Shown here one piece after another: positions 22,890 through 36,025 of a DNA stretch of 64,000 nt. Origin of the DNA: Siphlonurus alternatus (lineage: Eukaryota; Arthropoda; Insecta; Ephemeroptera; Siphlonuridae). Below the pieces are notes generated by a model. The model was not told the origin of the DNA, searched no databases, and saw only the letters and a list, made by a program, of their open reading frames with translations. The translations under genes and the position numbers were made by a program. Location: the NCBI GenBank assembly GCA_949825025.1, contig OX463782.1, forward strand, positions 31,901,351 through 31,965,350, given 5' to 3'. How positions within the stretch are numbered: the stretch's first letter is position 1; each line of letters starts with the position of its first letter.

Positions 22890-25145
22890 ATCTTTTAGGT
22901 GTATATGGAGAACTGAGGACTTAGAAATTGCATTTGTGATATATTCGTACACTTAAACTAATAAGTATTTTATGATTTTATTTGAGGGTCTTGCAAAAAA
23001 TGTAATGATTAACATGCAATTGATTTATTGCAAAAATACATTGCCATAAAAAATTAGGACCACGAGGGAAGGGTTGACCAAATATTTACTACTGCCCTCT
23101 TTCATATAATACTGGAGTTTTATACTTCATCCCCCACATGACATGATAAAATGCACTCAAAACTGCAACTAATAATGTAATAATACGCATTGCTCTCCTT
23201 ATTGTGTGAACATATTTTACACACAGATATTAGTTGTACATTTTCAGTGAAAAAATTAAGTAAAATTATCTCTATTTCATAGGCATATCATTAAATATTA
23301 AAGGTATGTCATTTAAATATGTACACCTCGGACAATATGAACTTTACCCCTGTTAAGTTTTTGCTATCCCTAAGTGTACAATAGTCAATAATAAAAAAAA
23401 TAGAATTGGAAATTATTTTGAACCGACTTGGGATTTAATTTATATTTACACAGGCCTTATGAGTGACGTCATGAATGACGTTTGGCATCAACGTTATTCG
23501 TTATATGAGTGTGATATATAGGAACAGAATCAACTGACCTTCATTTTACAAATTCTACACACGTCAAATTCCTTTATTCATCCAATTCCAAACAAATTTA
23601 TACGTATTTAATAACAGGTATAAAAAAAAACATTATACGCATGGGTAAGACAAATCCAAGGGCAAGTTACAAAACACTAACAATTTATTAAATCTTATTG
23701 CAAAAAGGCTTTAACAGAGAGTATAATAACAATTATTAAGGATATTTTTTTTATAACCAATTTTCTGAAATCTTTACATTTTTTGAATATTTTTTAATGT
23801 TTTTGCTAACTTATTATACATCCATGCATGGGACCATTGTCAATTATCGTTGCCAATACTATGTAAACACCAAGACAAATTTAAAATTTTCTAGTCGGTA
23901 TACCGTAATGTAAACTATTGCACTCTTTTTTTACACAGATTGTACAGTCTCCAACTCTTCATATAACTAAAAATAAAGTATCATTTCAAATTATTTGAGG
24001 GTTTGACAAACTTTTTTTTGTTTGTTTTACTATCTGTTGCCTCAAGGCTTTTGTCAACGAACAAATATAAAAATAATAAGTATGAAAACAAAATATTTTT
24101 TATGTATAAAGCTTTTTAATATAAATAATATAATATACTTTCATTTAAAATTGATGAAATACAAAAAGTATAAGCCCCATCGGGAACATTTTATTCAATT
24201 TATCTTCTTTTTTAATGTTTACTCAGATTTAATTTCATAATTTTTTTTTTTTTTTTTTTTTTTTTTTTGCAGAAAGGGCTACAATTTTATTGACACAGAA
24301 AATATATTTTAGTAAAAACAACAATATAGACACTGGCACACAATAGAGCTTTTGTTATAAAAGTATAAAAGTGTCATATTTTATTTCTGATTACTGCATG
24401 GTTATATATAGACATTACGCACTATTTCATACATTTAAAATAGAATTAAATTCCTAGATTCATATGAAGTTAATTTTTAACTCTTCACATTATATGTTAC
24501 ATAAAAATGTATTTATGTTTTATATGTCTTATGTAGACAAAGTAAAATTACGTTTAAAAAGCAATTTTCTTCATTGCACCGCCATCTTGCCCCTGCAGCA
24601 TATGTGACTCGCTCCGCTTTGATGCTAAACAGGTTATCTAACCTCAAGGCGAGCTGAAGATTTTTGTTCATAATTTCCTTACGTGGATTTATTATAATAA
24701 TCACTAAAATTTAGAATAATTTTGATATGTTCATATCAAGCAGGGTACATTTTACATCTCAATATTTCTCTCATTGATGACCCCTTGGAATTTCGTGACG
24801 TCACACGTTTTCCTCTTTTCAATCATGTCTTGCAGTAATTAACCATCTGTACGTGACATGTGACGTCACAAGACCTTACATAGACTCCATTCTAACTTGG
24901 CTCCGGTCCATTACATTTTTGATGCAGCATCCCCTTTCTAAAAGTAATTAGCTGCTCCCAAGACGTCCCCTTAACATTGAAATGTTCACGGCATCGACTG
25001 AAAAGATAATGAACTTTCTTTTAGTTTCCAGCTTATTCCATTGTTCCTTGTTATATTAATTAAAAACGATGTGCTAATTTGTTAATAAGACGAGATAATG
25101 ATGAATAATTTAAAGACAAGAGTAGTTTGAAATAATATTTAAATA
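22890..25145. other. Long intron or intergenic AT-rich DNA
   Basis: No coding-like segment. It contains a 29-bp poly-T tract (24240-24268) and three TGACGTCA palindromes (23464, 24796, 24861). Confidence 0.4.
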
Positions 25146-25151
25146 CAAGTA

Positions 25152-25258
25152 CACTCGTCGCCTTGGAAAATTTCCCACTTGCAGCCTTATTATATCACTA
25201 CATGTATTGTGTTATTCTTACGAGGCTTAGAGAGGGAAATTTTCCGAGGTGATGACTG
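25152..25258. mobile_element. 107-bp palindromic MITE, TA target
   Basis: Ends CACTCGTCGCCTTGGAAAAT and, inverted, CAGTCATCACCTCGGAAAAT, flanked by TA on each side (25150-25151, 25259-25260). This fits a Tc1/mariner-type MITE. One arm recurs at about 36585-36628 (GCAAGTGGGAAATTTTTC...GACGAGTGTACA). Confidence 0.65.
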
Positions 25259-25781
25259 TACATAGGAATCAACAGTGACAAAAATATATGAATATTAAAT
25301 TTATGAGATAGTTTCTACATATTATTATTTTTAATTGCTATATAATATATTATTATAATAATAATATTATGTAATTTTGTTTAATTATTTTATATACACT
25401 ATATAGTATGTTTAATGCCAATAATATTTTATTCTTTCAGATAATTTTTTGTATTATATTAGTATGTAGTCACAATGTATCAAATGATTATATTTAATGT
25501 GAATAAATAAATCAAATAAATTCTTAAATCAATAAATCTTCACAAAAACTTATCACAGATTTTAATCTAATATCAAATTCCAAAACAATACAAACAATAC
25601 ACAGTCCATTCAGTGTGTGAATAAATATATACGCTATCAGTTTGTACAAATTTTGCTACATTAAAATAACCAATACGAGTGAGTGAAATTCACAAGGTTG
25701 TAAATTGATACTTTACTATAGCAAGAGTCTCTGAAAAGTGCACTCTTTCTTTCTGAACATTTATCAGCGAGGTTTACATAC

Positions 25782-25997
25782 AGTTCAACAAATGTAAGAA
25801 TACCACTGGAAGTAGCCGGAAGTGGAAGGAGTTTGGCCGAACTAAGAACGTGAAAACTGTAAGACATAAATTGCAGATAAGTTGAAATCAATTATAAATC
25901 TTTCTTATACAAATTTTCAGGTTGAAAACTGATCTAGTTAGTTCAGATTTCTCGCACTTCCGGCTACTTCCGGTTGTAATCTTACATTCGTTGAACT
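25782..25997. repeat. Inverted repeat, MITE-like
   Basis: CAGTTCAACAAATGTAAG...GGAAGTAGCCGGAAGTG at 25782-25827 is matched inverted at 25950-25997 (CACTTCCGGCTACTTCCGG...CGTTGAACTG). No clear target duplication was resolved. Confidence 0.5.
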
Positions 25998-27034
25998 GTT
26001 CTCTCTCCAATATCGGCCGATGTTACGTCACACTGAGTGATCGCCGCGGTTGGCGAGTTGACGTGCCAGGATCCCGCAAGACGAATCTCCTTACTAATTA
26101 ATATCGTGTAAATCATTGCGTGCAGAACATACATTACAATTTCACGTGGAACATTATGGTGTGCAAAATTTACATAACATGAGCTTCAATTTAATTAGCT
26201 GAAGAAAAAGCAATTATTGGTTTTCTTACTGATTTTCGCTGTAATTGATGAAATCTTTAACAATTATGGTTAATTAATCGTGAAATCATCTTGAAGAGAG
26301 AGAAAGAGCGAGCACCGCAGCCCCTCAATTTTTAATTAATTTGCCCTTGAGCACCACTAACGAGTTGTGACGTCACAATGTCAAAGGTCAAATCTGCAAG
26401 CGCCACCACCACATTAATAATTTTCCATCAGGGTTTACCACCTAATGAAATTTTATGTTATAATTTCAAATATTAAATTGTATTTTTTATTAGGCTATAA
26501 AACTCTCTGTAATTTAAAAAAATAATATCGTTACTTTTTTGGCTCGTCGTTTAATTCGTAAATACTATACTAGTGTAATTAAGCAACAATAATTAAGTTC
26601 TTCATAAAAATATTTATGAGCCTGTCTGCTTTACTATATTTGAAATTTTAACTCATGGACATAACAAAATAAAAAAAGATAATACAATAATTTTAGACGT
26701 AATACAAATTTACAAACAAAGAACAAGTCTGCGCCATCCGAGCATCGAACACGAGACATAAAATTTAATGTTCGTCATAAATATTTAAACGGGAATCAGA
26801 CCAGTCTGCTGTCCATATATACAACATATTTCATGTACCATTGAATACATAAACCCCCAATATATTGAAACGTAAATTAAAACAATATGCCAGTGAGACG
26901 TGTGTTATTTTTTTTTATGCTTCCTCTAAATCTGACAAATTTGAGAATATCATGCAGAAAATTTCAAGCAAGCATCATAATGGAACAATATATAAATATA
27001 TAAATAAATATGCTGCATAAATTAATAGGGGGGG

Positions 27035-27290
27035 TACTAAATTTTGAAACTCAGGATTTTTCAGATTTCATTTGATTCCATAAGGAACGATTTTTTTAAA
27101 AAGGATTTAAAATGCAGCTACGCCCCCAGAAGGAGTTTAGTCCTTAATAAAAATAATAAAACCTAAACGCCTTCAGACCACACTTTTAATATATTTTTTT
27201 AAACATTTGTTAGACTCAGAAAAAACAATTTAGAATAATATCATAATTTGATACGCACTTTCTTTATATAAAAATGAATAAGTTGTTGTG
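27035..27290. repeat. Palindromic MITE family copy, heavily diverged
   Basis: The order of 'GGTACTAAATTTTGA', 'TTTTTCAGATTT', 'ACGCCCCCAGAAGG', 'CCTTAATAAAAATAATA', 'CACACTTTTAATA' and 'CATAATTTGATACGC' mirrors the family consensus seen at 53480 and 60370. Confidence 0.4.
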
Positions 27291-27499
27291 TCCATTGTAG
27301 CAAAATATTTATAAAGATAGCAAAAAAAGGTTTCAACAAGATATTTTATAGCGGAAACTGATAAAATATTAAACGACGTATTCTTTAAATTAATGTTTTT
27401 CTAAAGTGAAAGTACACGAAAGCCATTTGTTTGGTGGTCACGTAAGCAGTGTACGTTACAGTACGGCTCGAGTAAGAACATTTGTTATTAACTCCTCAG

Positions 27500-27555
27500 G
27501 CAGACGTGAGAAACAAGGAGAATGAAACTGAAGACGTGGAGAAGCTTCCTGCCAG
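27500..27555 (+). CDS. Candidate plus-strand exon 2 (ADVRNKENETEDVEKLPA)
   Basis: 56 bp open in phase 0, leaving in phase 2. It is strongly polar and acidic (ADVRNKENETEDVEKLPA) and more GC-rich than its surroundings. The acceptor is TTGTTATTAACTCCTCAG and the donor CCAG|GTACAA. It fits in frame between the MSSE exon (18344) and the exon at 31417, where the split codon AG|A gives Arg. It lies in the large intron between exons 8 and 9 of the minus-strand gene. Function unknown. Confidence 0.4.
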
Positions 27556-28569
27556 GTACAATTGGTAAACAATATTGTCTTTGTCAATGAAGGTGAAAAA
27601 TCATACAGGATTATAATCCGTGCAGAATTGTAACCAATACTTCACGTTAATCCATCCAAATACGGTGGACAGCTGTGACACCTTCCCTCAGGTTTTGCTA
27701 AAAAAAAAAAAATCAAGTGTGTTTACAAAGGTCCTAGAATAGCTCACATGAAATATTTTTTAATTTTGTCGATAAACTAAAAAGTTACAGCAATAGTACG
27801 AAATACGCATAAAAATGGTCACTCGACGATCTATAGCGCTCGGAGCCAACGTTGTTTCACTGGCATTTTAGAAATTATTTAATATATTGTTCAGAAATTT
27901 ACAATTTTTTTTTATAGATTCCTGCATGTAAGTTTCTCTTGTGAATGAAGAACCATGTTTATCCATGTAGATGATAACTTACTAGTTTCAATACATTTTG
28001 AAGTTAACATTTAAAAAGGAATATCCTAAAGCTTAATATCAGAAAGTTCAAATGTCCGATTTTTATTATAATTGAAATTATGATATTCTTCTGTCCCTTA
28101 CTACCAATTGGTACACCTTTTTTTACCTCCTAATTCTCCTCTGAACGACTGATTGGTTCTGTTTCGAATTGCCTCAGAACTAATTGCCTTGCCCGGCTGC
28201 GTGAATGCCAAGAGGCTGCAGAGAGCATAGTTCGTCTTCTGGCGTGGGTGCTTTATTTATCTCGGACAAAGCTTCTTGTATTGCACGGGGTGGGGAGGGG
28301 GGGATTAGCGAGACGCCCGAGTGAAATATCACCCTGTCTGATTGTCACAACTCTTTCAAAAGGAATTAAATTAGCTTATTGTACTGTAACTTTAATTTCA
28401 CGCTAATTAATTAATAAAAAATCTTTTTAATTTATTTGAGTTGTCCTTTTAATTAGGGAGTACATTTGAGATGGTATAAAAAATATGACCTTTTTTCGTG
28501 TCACATGAATTAAAGTAAAGAATCTAAATAAAAATTTAAAATATATATTTTTATTTTACAAGGATACAC

Positions 28570-28690
28570 TCTTAAGAGCTTATAGCTGGGGTAATGGATA
28601 GGGAAAGGAAGGTGGCCAAGGCCTGTTATGCGTTCCATCATTCGCTGAGGTGAGACTGAGGGAACCGTGGAAAACCTCAGTCCGGACGAA
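28570..28690 (-). mobile_element. SINE fragment, reverse orientation
   Basis: On the minus strand it reads CTGAGGTTTTCCACGGTTCC, CTCAGTCTCACCTCAGCGAA and AGGCCTTGGCCACC, matching the body of the 5S-headed SINE at 5926. Head and tail are not recognisable. Confidence 0.6.
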
Positions 28691-30293
28691 CGAAAATCTA
28701 TTTGTTTTTCTTAGCAGCAAAACCAGAAAATCACCCTCCATCTGCCCTGAGGTGTGCAAATATGCTCATATTTCTTTTACACAAAAAACACATTGACATG
28801 AACTTTAAACATAGCACTTATTTTTTTTATTACATTATATAAGACATCAACACACTTTATCTTTTAAAACATGTTTATATAAAGTCATATTTTGCATGTG
28901 TATTGGCTTACTTTGTTTTGATGGTCTAATATAATACCAACACTCTAAGATTCTCGTTCATAAGGCTCAAATTCTTATCTTTAAACATTAAAAACTTAAA
29001 GGGAATCTTGTTAGGGCAAGTCATGAGCACTTACAAGTAAACGAGCTCGCCGACTTTGCCTCATCACTGCTAACAGATGAGACTTTTTATATCGGCGTGC
29101 AGATAAAAGCGGGTTGTACACATGGGGATTGATCAGTCTCACTTAAGCTTTAATGTGCGTCATTTTACATTATAACAAAAAGTATACAGAGAGTTAATGC
29201 TTTGGTATTATTGGGATGTTTTCCACTGATCCATCAATATATATTTTTTTATATATCAATTTATATCAATATTAATCTTTTCAATTCGTTCTTTCTTACT
29301 AATGCATTTTCTTGGGTGATTTCAAATTTTATCTATTGATAATACATTGACTTCAATATTTCAAAATATAGTGGATATAATCATATTATATGAAATCTTT
29401 CGTATTGTTTGAAAAATTAAATCTATATCAATTTAATACGTCGTGGTATACGAGTGATCAAAACTACGTCGATTAGAAATCTAAAGCCATTTATACCGTG
29501 GTATAATTTGTTGTTATATTAGATAGCAGAAAGTGTTATTGCCTTCTTTTCCAGATTTTTTTAACCTTCATGCAATCAACACCCTAAAAATCAAGGGGAA
29601 AGATACTGTGACGTCATAGGCATGCAACGTCTTTTTCTATATGTTTCGTGTTAAATATTTGCATGATTATGACGTCAAAGCGTTTTGCAGCACAATTTTA
29701 AGAATTTTAGAGGGTTAAAAAAATATGGAAAAATCTTAAACATATATAATTCGAGGTCCTCTATATATGATAAAAATTTTCATTTAGGTTGTTCATTTCA
29801 TTTCTGACATTGAAAGTATCAATATTTACATAATGAGGAAGAAGCGTATTTAATAAAAAATTGCAATAATATTCATGAATTGTCACAATGACTTAATTAA
29901 AAACATGACAACCTTGTTTAAAAAAAGTCAGCTGTTTTGAGGTGCGATGTGAGATGTGACAGCTGGAGAAGTTCATTTTCTGCTCAATATTCGTGACGTC
30001 ATCGTCAAGCTAACTCGATTATTACTGTCACTATTGTTTTTGAAATAGTGAAAAATGGTGGAGTTGAATTTAAATTTCTCTTTCTAAAATGAAGCTATTC
30101 CATATTAATAATCACCCTGCTATACCACCTGTATTTAATAATATTAAGTAACTAATATAAATTATTTAATAATTTTCTACTTCTCCAACTAAATTTAAAA
30201 AATATATACCCGAATTAAACTAATACAATAATAAATTTAAACAAACTGTATAAAATCCAGTAAGGCGTAACATTCAGAATAACATAGAACGCA

Positions 30294-30491
30294 ATGGTGA
30301 AAACAGACGAGTTTAACTCGAAATCAATGCAAGCATTCGATTTTACGCCTGGGGCTTACGTTGGTTGTCCAATTGTTCTTCCCCGTGTCCCAGAGTGGTC
30401 ATTACAGATAACGTCCCCCCTAACAAACGATGAAGCAGCCCTGTGGCTAACTGCTCACAAGACACCTGAGGTTCCATTCGGTGTCACCTAA
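30294..30491 (+). CDS. Hypothetical 65-residue ORF, unsupported
   Basis: ATG in good context (CGCAATGG) starts MVKTDEFNSKSMQAFDF and ends HKTPEVPFGVT. G+C is near 48% in AT-rich surroundings and the composition is protein-like. No splice sites, homologue or flanking gene structure supports it. It lies in the intron between exons 8 and 9 of the minus-strand gene. Confidence 0.25.
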   Translation: MVKTDEFNSKSMQAFDFTPGAYVGCPIVLPRVPEWSLQITSPLTNDEAALWLTAHKTPEVPFGVT

Positions 30492-30895
30492 CTCAGACCA
30501 TCGAGCTCGACGTAGCCTCCCACTACCAACCATAAAATTTACTTTTAGGTATGCTTTTAAAGTATTATTTATAGTTACTAAAGTGCAATCTGTGCAATAT
30601 AAACCTAGAAGTGAAATTAACTCCAACAATATATTATAATATTTACTTAATGACTTTGTATTAATTAATATGATAGTGAAAATGAGTACTATTATCACAC
30701 AACAGGCAAGCCTAATAACATGATGTGATTTAATAGAAATGGATAATTTTATGCGGTGGATTGTTGAATTGTCTCGGGATTATGGCATGGACCACTAAAA
30801 CCACAGCCGGGACTAGCCGAAGCAGTGCATAGACCTTTCAAACCTACACACCGATCTTAGCCGTATCAGCAGCACAGTAAAGGACATGCCATCAC

Positions 30896-30952
30896 TTTGA
30901 AAGCATGAACACACACTCGAAGCACAGAGGCATTTACAAAAGCCACCTGTAT
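30896..30952 (-). CDS. Minus-strand gene, exon 8
   Basis: 57 bp, phase 0 to 0, reading IQVAFVNASVLRVCVHAFK. The acceptor is GATTCGCTCTCAG and the donor AAA|GTGATG. Hydrophobic-helix character and phase agree with exons 7 and 9. Other frames are partly open, so the call rests on the chain of phases. Confidence 0.4.
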
Positions 30953-31230
30953 CTGAGAGCGAATCATAGCCTCCCGAGCGACGCATGCATTGCACTATTG
31001 ACCAGTCTTTTATTTTGTTTATAAATTTAAAAATCTGTTAACTAGCAATAAGTCATCATGAATAATTATTAGAAATTGATTAATCTGTCACATAATCTCA
31101 CTCAAGTTAGTGGATTTAGACCTTTAATATATCCGGACTATTATTTATCTTGCTTGTGTTTAAAGTCACGTACACAATTCACGTTCGTGGTAGTGGTGCA
31201 GCTAGTTCACCACACAACACGCAGCGAATA

Positions 31231-31343
<113 letters not shown>

Positions 31344-31416
31344 TTTCGACGCGATCAGACCCGGGGCAACAACAAAGTTGGCCCCCACTCTCGTCTTAAC
31401 GCCGTCTTACCCTCAG

Positions 31417-31489
31417 ATCAAAGAGAACAAGAAAAGCCGATGATGAATCTAACATCCACCACTGGAGGCGCTGCAGTCACTCATTGTAG
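31417..31489 (+). CDS. Candidate plus-strand exon 3, with stop
   Basis: The acceptor is excellent: CTTAAC branch-like motif, then GCCGTCTTACCCTCAG. Entered in phase 2 from the 27500 exon it reads R-SKRTRKADDESNIHHWRRCS-HSL and stops (TAG 31487-31489), giving a basic, nuclear-localisation-like tail and a total product of only 46 residues. A possible donor (CATT|GTAGCC) at 31485 would let it continue instead. Another frame stays open for 58 codons, so the frame choice depends on exon 2. Confidence 0.35.
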
Positions 31490-32028
31490 CCGCAAGAGCT
31501 TTCAACTAAAAAGCATTGTTCTCCATTCATTGAAAACACAATACGATAAAAATTATTCATTAAATCCTATTACACAAGGTCGTTCATTGTTATCGAATTA
31601 ATGAGCCTTCGTTGAGTGTTTCATACAGCAATTGAATTTACTACCAATGAAAAATTTAATATTGTTTGCTGGTAATGTAAAGAGAGTGATTTATTTTTTA
31701 ATTCTGTAATATCCTTTTATGAATACATTTATTCAATTGGCTTTGAGGATGAATTTTACAGGTATGTTTTTTTTTATGTTTTTATTTTTAGTATACAAAA
31801 CATTGAAGTGTAAATGTAAAGTGTAAAAATATGACAGCCTTGAAAAAATGTGGGAAAAATTATTGAGTAATTTTAAAATTTTTAGCTTTATTAGTTACTT
31901 GGTAATTAATTCACAAAACTACGTAATTTTACACAGCTAACATCCAATCCGAAAGTGAAAGTACCTCCTAGGCAGCGCAGGTATAAAATTTTCGAGACTG
32001 AGGCCGGTTATTCTAGACTGGCCATGTA

Positions 32029-32048
32029 CACACACACACACACACACA
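32029..32048. repeat. (CA)n microsatellite
   Basis: About ten CA units. Confidence 0.9.
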
Positions 32049-32403
32049 AACTGTAAAAGTTTAAATGGTTTGAAACCTTTACCAACAAGTTCAACTAGGT
32101 TGTAAACTTATAATTAATAACTCACTGCATGTCGCAAAGTCTTTTTGAGGTGTAAAAAACATTTTAACAATGTTTTTTCCATAAAAAATTGCTACCTGAG
32201 AGAAAAAATAAAGAGTACAGTAAAGCGTGTAAAGGTCATGGTAACTATTGAAATGTTTTGTAAACTTGTGGCATTTTGACGCATTCATATTTACACAGTT
32301 TACAATAGACACTATACAGAATTTTTGCTGTCACTTGGCCCCGACCCTCAAAGGCCGGGGTTGGAAGGACGTGACAGCCCTTGCAGTCAACTCGCACCAT
32401 TAC

Positions 32404-32438
32404 TTGCCATTCACCGACAATCAGGCACCATTCACGGA
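32404..32438 (-). CDS. Minus-strand gene, exon 7
   Basis: 35 bp, phase 1 to 0, reading (V)REWCLIVGEWQ. The acceptor is TTGGCTTCAATTCAG and the donor CAA|GTAATG. It is very short, and accepted only because both splice sites and both phases agree with neighbours. Confidence 0.35.
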
Positions 32439-33509
32439 CTGAATTGAAGCCAATTCGCAAGTACACAAACTCAATACTTGAAATTATCGACTAAAGTTAA
32501 ATGTGGCTTCTGATGGGTTTCTGTTGCAAACTTGAGGTTTTCACATTTAATTATTATGAATGAAGGAGTTTTGAAATAAAAAAAAAACGTAACAATATAT
32601 TAAATTGCATTTAAATTTTTGATCTGGGAAATGTGAAATAATGGACCCTATTCATGAAGGAGTTATTAAGAAAGATATCCAGTTTATTCACTAAACACGT
32701 TTGATAACATTTAGTTAGTCTGACGTTAGCAGTAGTTAATGAGAAATCCTTTTTTTTTTCTTTTTTCTTTTTTTTTATGAATCGTATAGTCATTTTTTGC
32801 ATGACACTTTCATTAGATTTATTTAATATTATATTTACTCACTCTATTTCTTTAACATTGCTTTACCTTCACACTAGGCAGATCACTGATAAAACATTGT
32901 GTATCTATAGTTACTGTAAGTAATATACACACTAAAATATTAGATGCTGAATTCGATTTTAGTACAATTATTTTCACCTTAAATTATAATATAAGGGCTT
33001 TAATTTTAGATTTCAGTACAATGGGCTAATTAGACCTTATATTTTCAGTACTTTTCTCAATTTTAAGTACAAATTTAGTACTGAAAAAACAAAGCCAATA
33101 AAAGTACAAATATTATCCTTACCAGTTAGAGTAAGTATCTAAAGGTTACATAGAGTGTATATATATTTATAAGTATATAATTTAATTTTTTTTTGTGACA
33201 CACCATGCAAAAATACAAATCTGTCAATGTATTTTTCTCTATAATATCCGTATTTTACTAAGAAATGCACAATAATAATATTTTATAATAATATATCTAC
33301 TCTTCTATTGTTGATCAGCACAGAGAAAAAACAATAATTTGACACCATTCTTGAGATTTTCAGTAACAAAAACTATTGTAATACAAACATGGATTATACT
33401 TATTACGCTTGCAGGCATTGTTAATATCATGTATTTTTTTCCGTGTTTAAATTTTTGTGTCTGATACTAAACCCATATGAATTCCTTACATATTATAATA
33501 TGCATATAC

Positions 33510-33590
33510 CTCTCGGGTAACCAAGACTATATTTAATCTCCACAAATACGTCTGTATAATATTCCATCGCATTGAAGTCCCTGCCTGACT
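33510..33590 (-). CDS. Minus-strand gene, exon 6
   Basis: 81 bp, phase 1 to 1, reading SGRDFNAMEYYTDVFVEIKY, SLGYPR. The acceptor is GTGGTTTCTAACCACAG and the donor GAGAG|GTATAT. A second frame (phase 0) is also open but less protein-like. The split codon with exon 5 gives Glu (ETFC-E-SGRDF). Confidence 0.5.
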
Positions 33591-35109
33591 CTGTGGTTAG
33601 AAACCACACGTGAAAAGTGTCTTTGTTCGAGTCGGGATGTTCAAAATTCCACTAATGATGGAATTTTACACTGCGGGCCATTTACTAACTGTACAGAGTC
33701 AATATAGCCTTCGAGTCATATCATTTTTACGTGCTATCGTACCTTTTAGATACAAAGACAAAAGAAAGAGAAATTTAATTGTCGTTTTTCAACTTGAACG
33801 CTTTGATTTAATAATTTTTTTTTCTGGATTCTAAATTTAAAGTATCTTAAATGTGGGATAGAATTTTTTTTTAAACATCATTTTTAATGCAGCAGGAATT
33901 GCTCTAGTGTCACGGAAAATATGGTACCTTATGAAATTTGTAGGAATTTTCTGGAGATAAGGCATGGAATCTTTCAGACAGTTGTAATTAATTAAATAAA
34001 TTTAGTTTTGAAAATGGTGAGGACATTTTCCCGCCGGGGAACAATTGAAGCAACTGAAATATCAACGTGTCTGTTCTGAGTCTCCTTGTTAGTATGCAAC
34101 CAGTTCTACGTGCATTTATTATTAAATAACGTGTACCCTCTATGTTTATGCATCTTTCAGTACAGCACACATCATGGTCTCAAGGGAATGGCTGCATGTG
34201 CCATGCATACCTCACAAGGTGCGTGAGTAGTACCATGCAAGGTTCCAAATACATTGACACTTTTTTTCTGACTATTTGATGTGAAACTCCCTTGGTATTT
34301 TTGTCGAAAAATCGGTGTCATTTTTTTTCCATTATATTATTTTAACAAGCTAAATTAATTGTTGTATGAAAAGGGTTTTATATTGATTTCAATAATAACT
34401 TTTACTACTGTAACAACTTGAGATTTCTATGGTTTATTTTTTTATATCCTATGCCTCACAATATATTGTCTTTTGTGGCATGGAGAGGGAAGGAAGAGAC
34501 AGATGTTGTGACTCTCAGACCGTGAAAACGACGGCGATTCATCCCCTCTAAGACCGATGTTGTATTATGAGGGTTTTTATAACACCGTGGTCGTACAAAG
34601 AGCAGATTCTTAAATTGTCGCAAAAAAAAAATTAATTATGACACCGATAATTCTTTACGATTTTCTTATTGTAAAAACTTTCATTTTATCATCATCATTA
34701 TATAACCCGGCTTTACACCAGCATATTTTTTTTAATTTAATAATATTTTATCTTTATAAATTTTAAAATGAATTTGCTTTCAATTGATTTCTAATGTGTT
34801 TAAATTACTTCTAAGGATTGTTTTAAAGTCACTTGCAAGAGGATACTAAATTTCATCATGTAAAGTCAGTTTGAAACCTCGAGACGTGTTGTCTTTATTT
34901 CATATTTTTAAACCCTCTAACACCCTTAAAATCATGCTGTAGATCTCTGAGATTTCATATTCATGTATAGCACCTTTCTCTATATTTGCGTGTGTTTTCA
35001 TTACTATGACTTCACAGAGTTGAGCACCATGATTTAAAAAAAAAAAAAGTAAAAAAAAAAGAAAAATATATTGATGCAGGTCATCCATTCTGTTTTAGGA
35101 AATAAATCT

Positions 35110-35425
35110 TGCTGTATGCACAACTTTTTTAATGCAGTACGTACTGAATAAAAAGTGCAAAGTTATGCCACTCTGATTTTTTTTTCCAGAATTTTAGAGA
35201 CCACTGCAACTATTTTTAAAAAATTATTGAAATTTCAGTTTTGCCAAACACACCTCTTTTTAATAAGAACACGTGATTATTAAGAACGTGACGTCATTAA
35301 ATAGACTTTCATTAACTTTTAAAAAAAAGTCGCTGAAGTTTACAAAATCTGAAAAAAAAAAATCAGAGTAGCATTCACCCTCTCTATCCATTTGTGTAAT
35401 AAAAGTTTGAAGTCGATTTCTTTCT
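35110..35425. repeat. Palindromic MITE family copy
   Basis: Two inverted arms: 'GTGCAAAGTTATGCCACTCTG' (left, about 35156) and 'CAGAGTAGCATTCACCCTC' (right, about 35366), with a TGACGTCA palindrome in the centre. Confidence 0.5.
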
Positions 35426-35474
35426 TGACGAGAATCAGAGACAGCCAGACGGCAGCCCGCGGCGAGGGAGCCTC

Positions 35475-35620
35475 ATGACTCAATCAGGTGGGTCTGTCTG
35501 TCAATACCACAGGCCTGCGTTTGCGCTCCTCGACACCGTATGGATAACACTACTTTCTTTACGGGCCTGTGTTGTCCCAATCAATCACTTGCTGAGCAAC
35601 GGTGCACTGATAAGGGGGGG
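35475..35620. other. GC-rich patch with start-like ATG and donor, unresolved
   Basis: GC-rich leader (CGGCAGCCCGCGGCGAGGG), then ATGACTCAATCAG|GTGGGT, resembling a short first exon (MTQS) on the plus strand. No phase-matched downstream exon was established. The longer ORF reading through is not convincing. Confidence 0.2.
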
Positions 35621-35744
35621 GGAGAGTGATGAAGAAATTATTTATTTACAAATATTACAGATATGTTTCAATGCTTGCAATGGTCTTTTTTTTTACACAA
35701 TAAATTTTATATATTTTTTTTATCATTACATAGTGCAATGGGCA

Positions 35745-36025
35745 ACCTGCATGAAGAAATTTTGTTGTAGAAATTAATAGAAGGTATCAAATTATGTTAC
35801 TCTGAATTTTTTAAGTCCTGGAAATACTTTTAAATAATTACTCCTGAATCCTTAATAAAAACGATAGGGCCTAGACGCCTAGACCTCCAGGGAGCGTGGC
35901 CGCACTTTCAATAATCATTAAAAAATAATTCTGGGATGAGAAAAAATCTGAAAAAATTTAGAGTAGGATAATATGGCAGTCTCTATTCATCTCTGCAGTA
36001 AAAAAAAATCATGCAGGTTATCCAT
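35745..36025. repeat. Palindromic MITE family copy
   Basis: Well-matched arms: 'CAAATTATGTTACTCTGAAT' and inverted 'TTTAGAGTAGGATAATATGG'. The centre is 'CCTTAATAAAAACGATAGGG' followed by 'AGGGAGCGTGGCCGCACTTT'. It ends near 'CATGCAGGTTATCCATTGAA'. Confidence 0.6.

Noticed and set aside
26020..26090. GC-rich minus-strand open stretch EIRLAGSWHVNSPTAAITQC
   Set aside because: No usable donor; an open run of this length is expected by chance fairly often.
29035..29069. Minus-strand segment SDEAKSASSFT with a GTAAGT donor
   Set aside because: Good donor, but its phase (2 to 1) fits neither neighbouring exon of the minus-strand chain and it is too short to stand alone.
33575..33630. tRNA-like stretch with GTTCGAGTC
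   Set aside because: The B-box-like motif alone, with no convincing A-box or cloverleaf; it also overlaps an exon acceptor.
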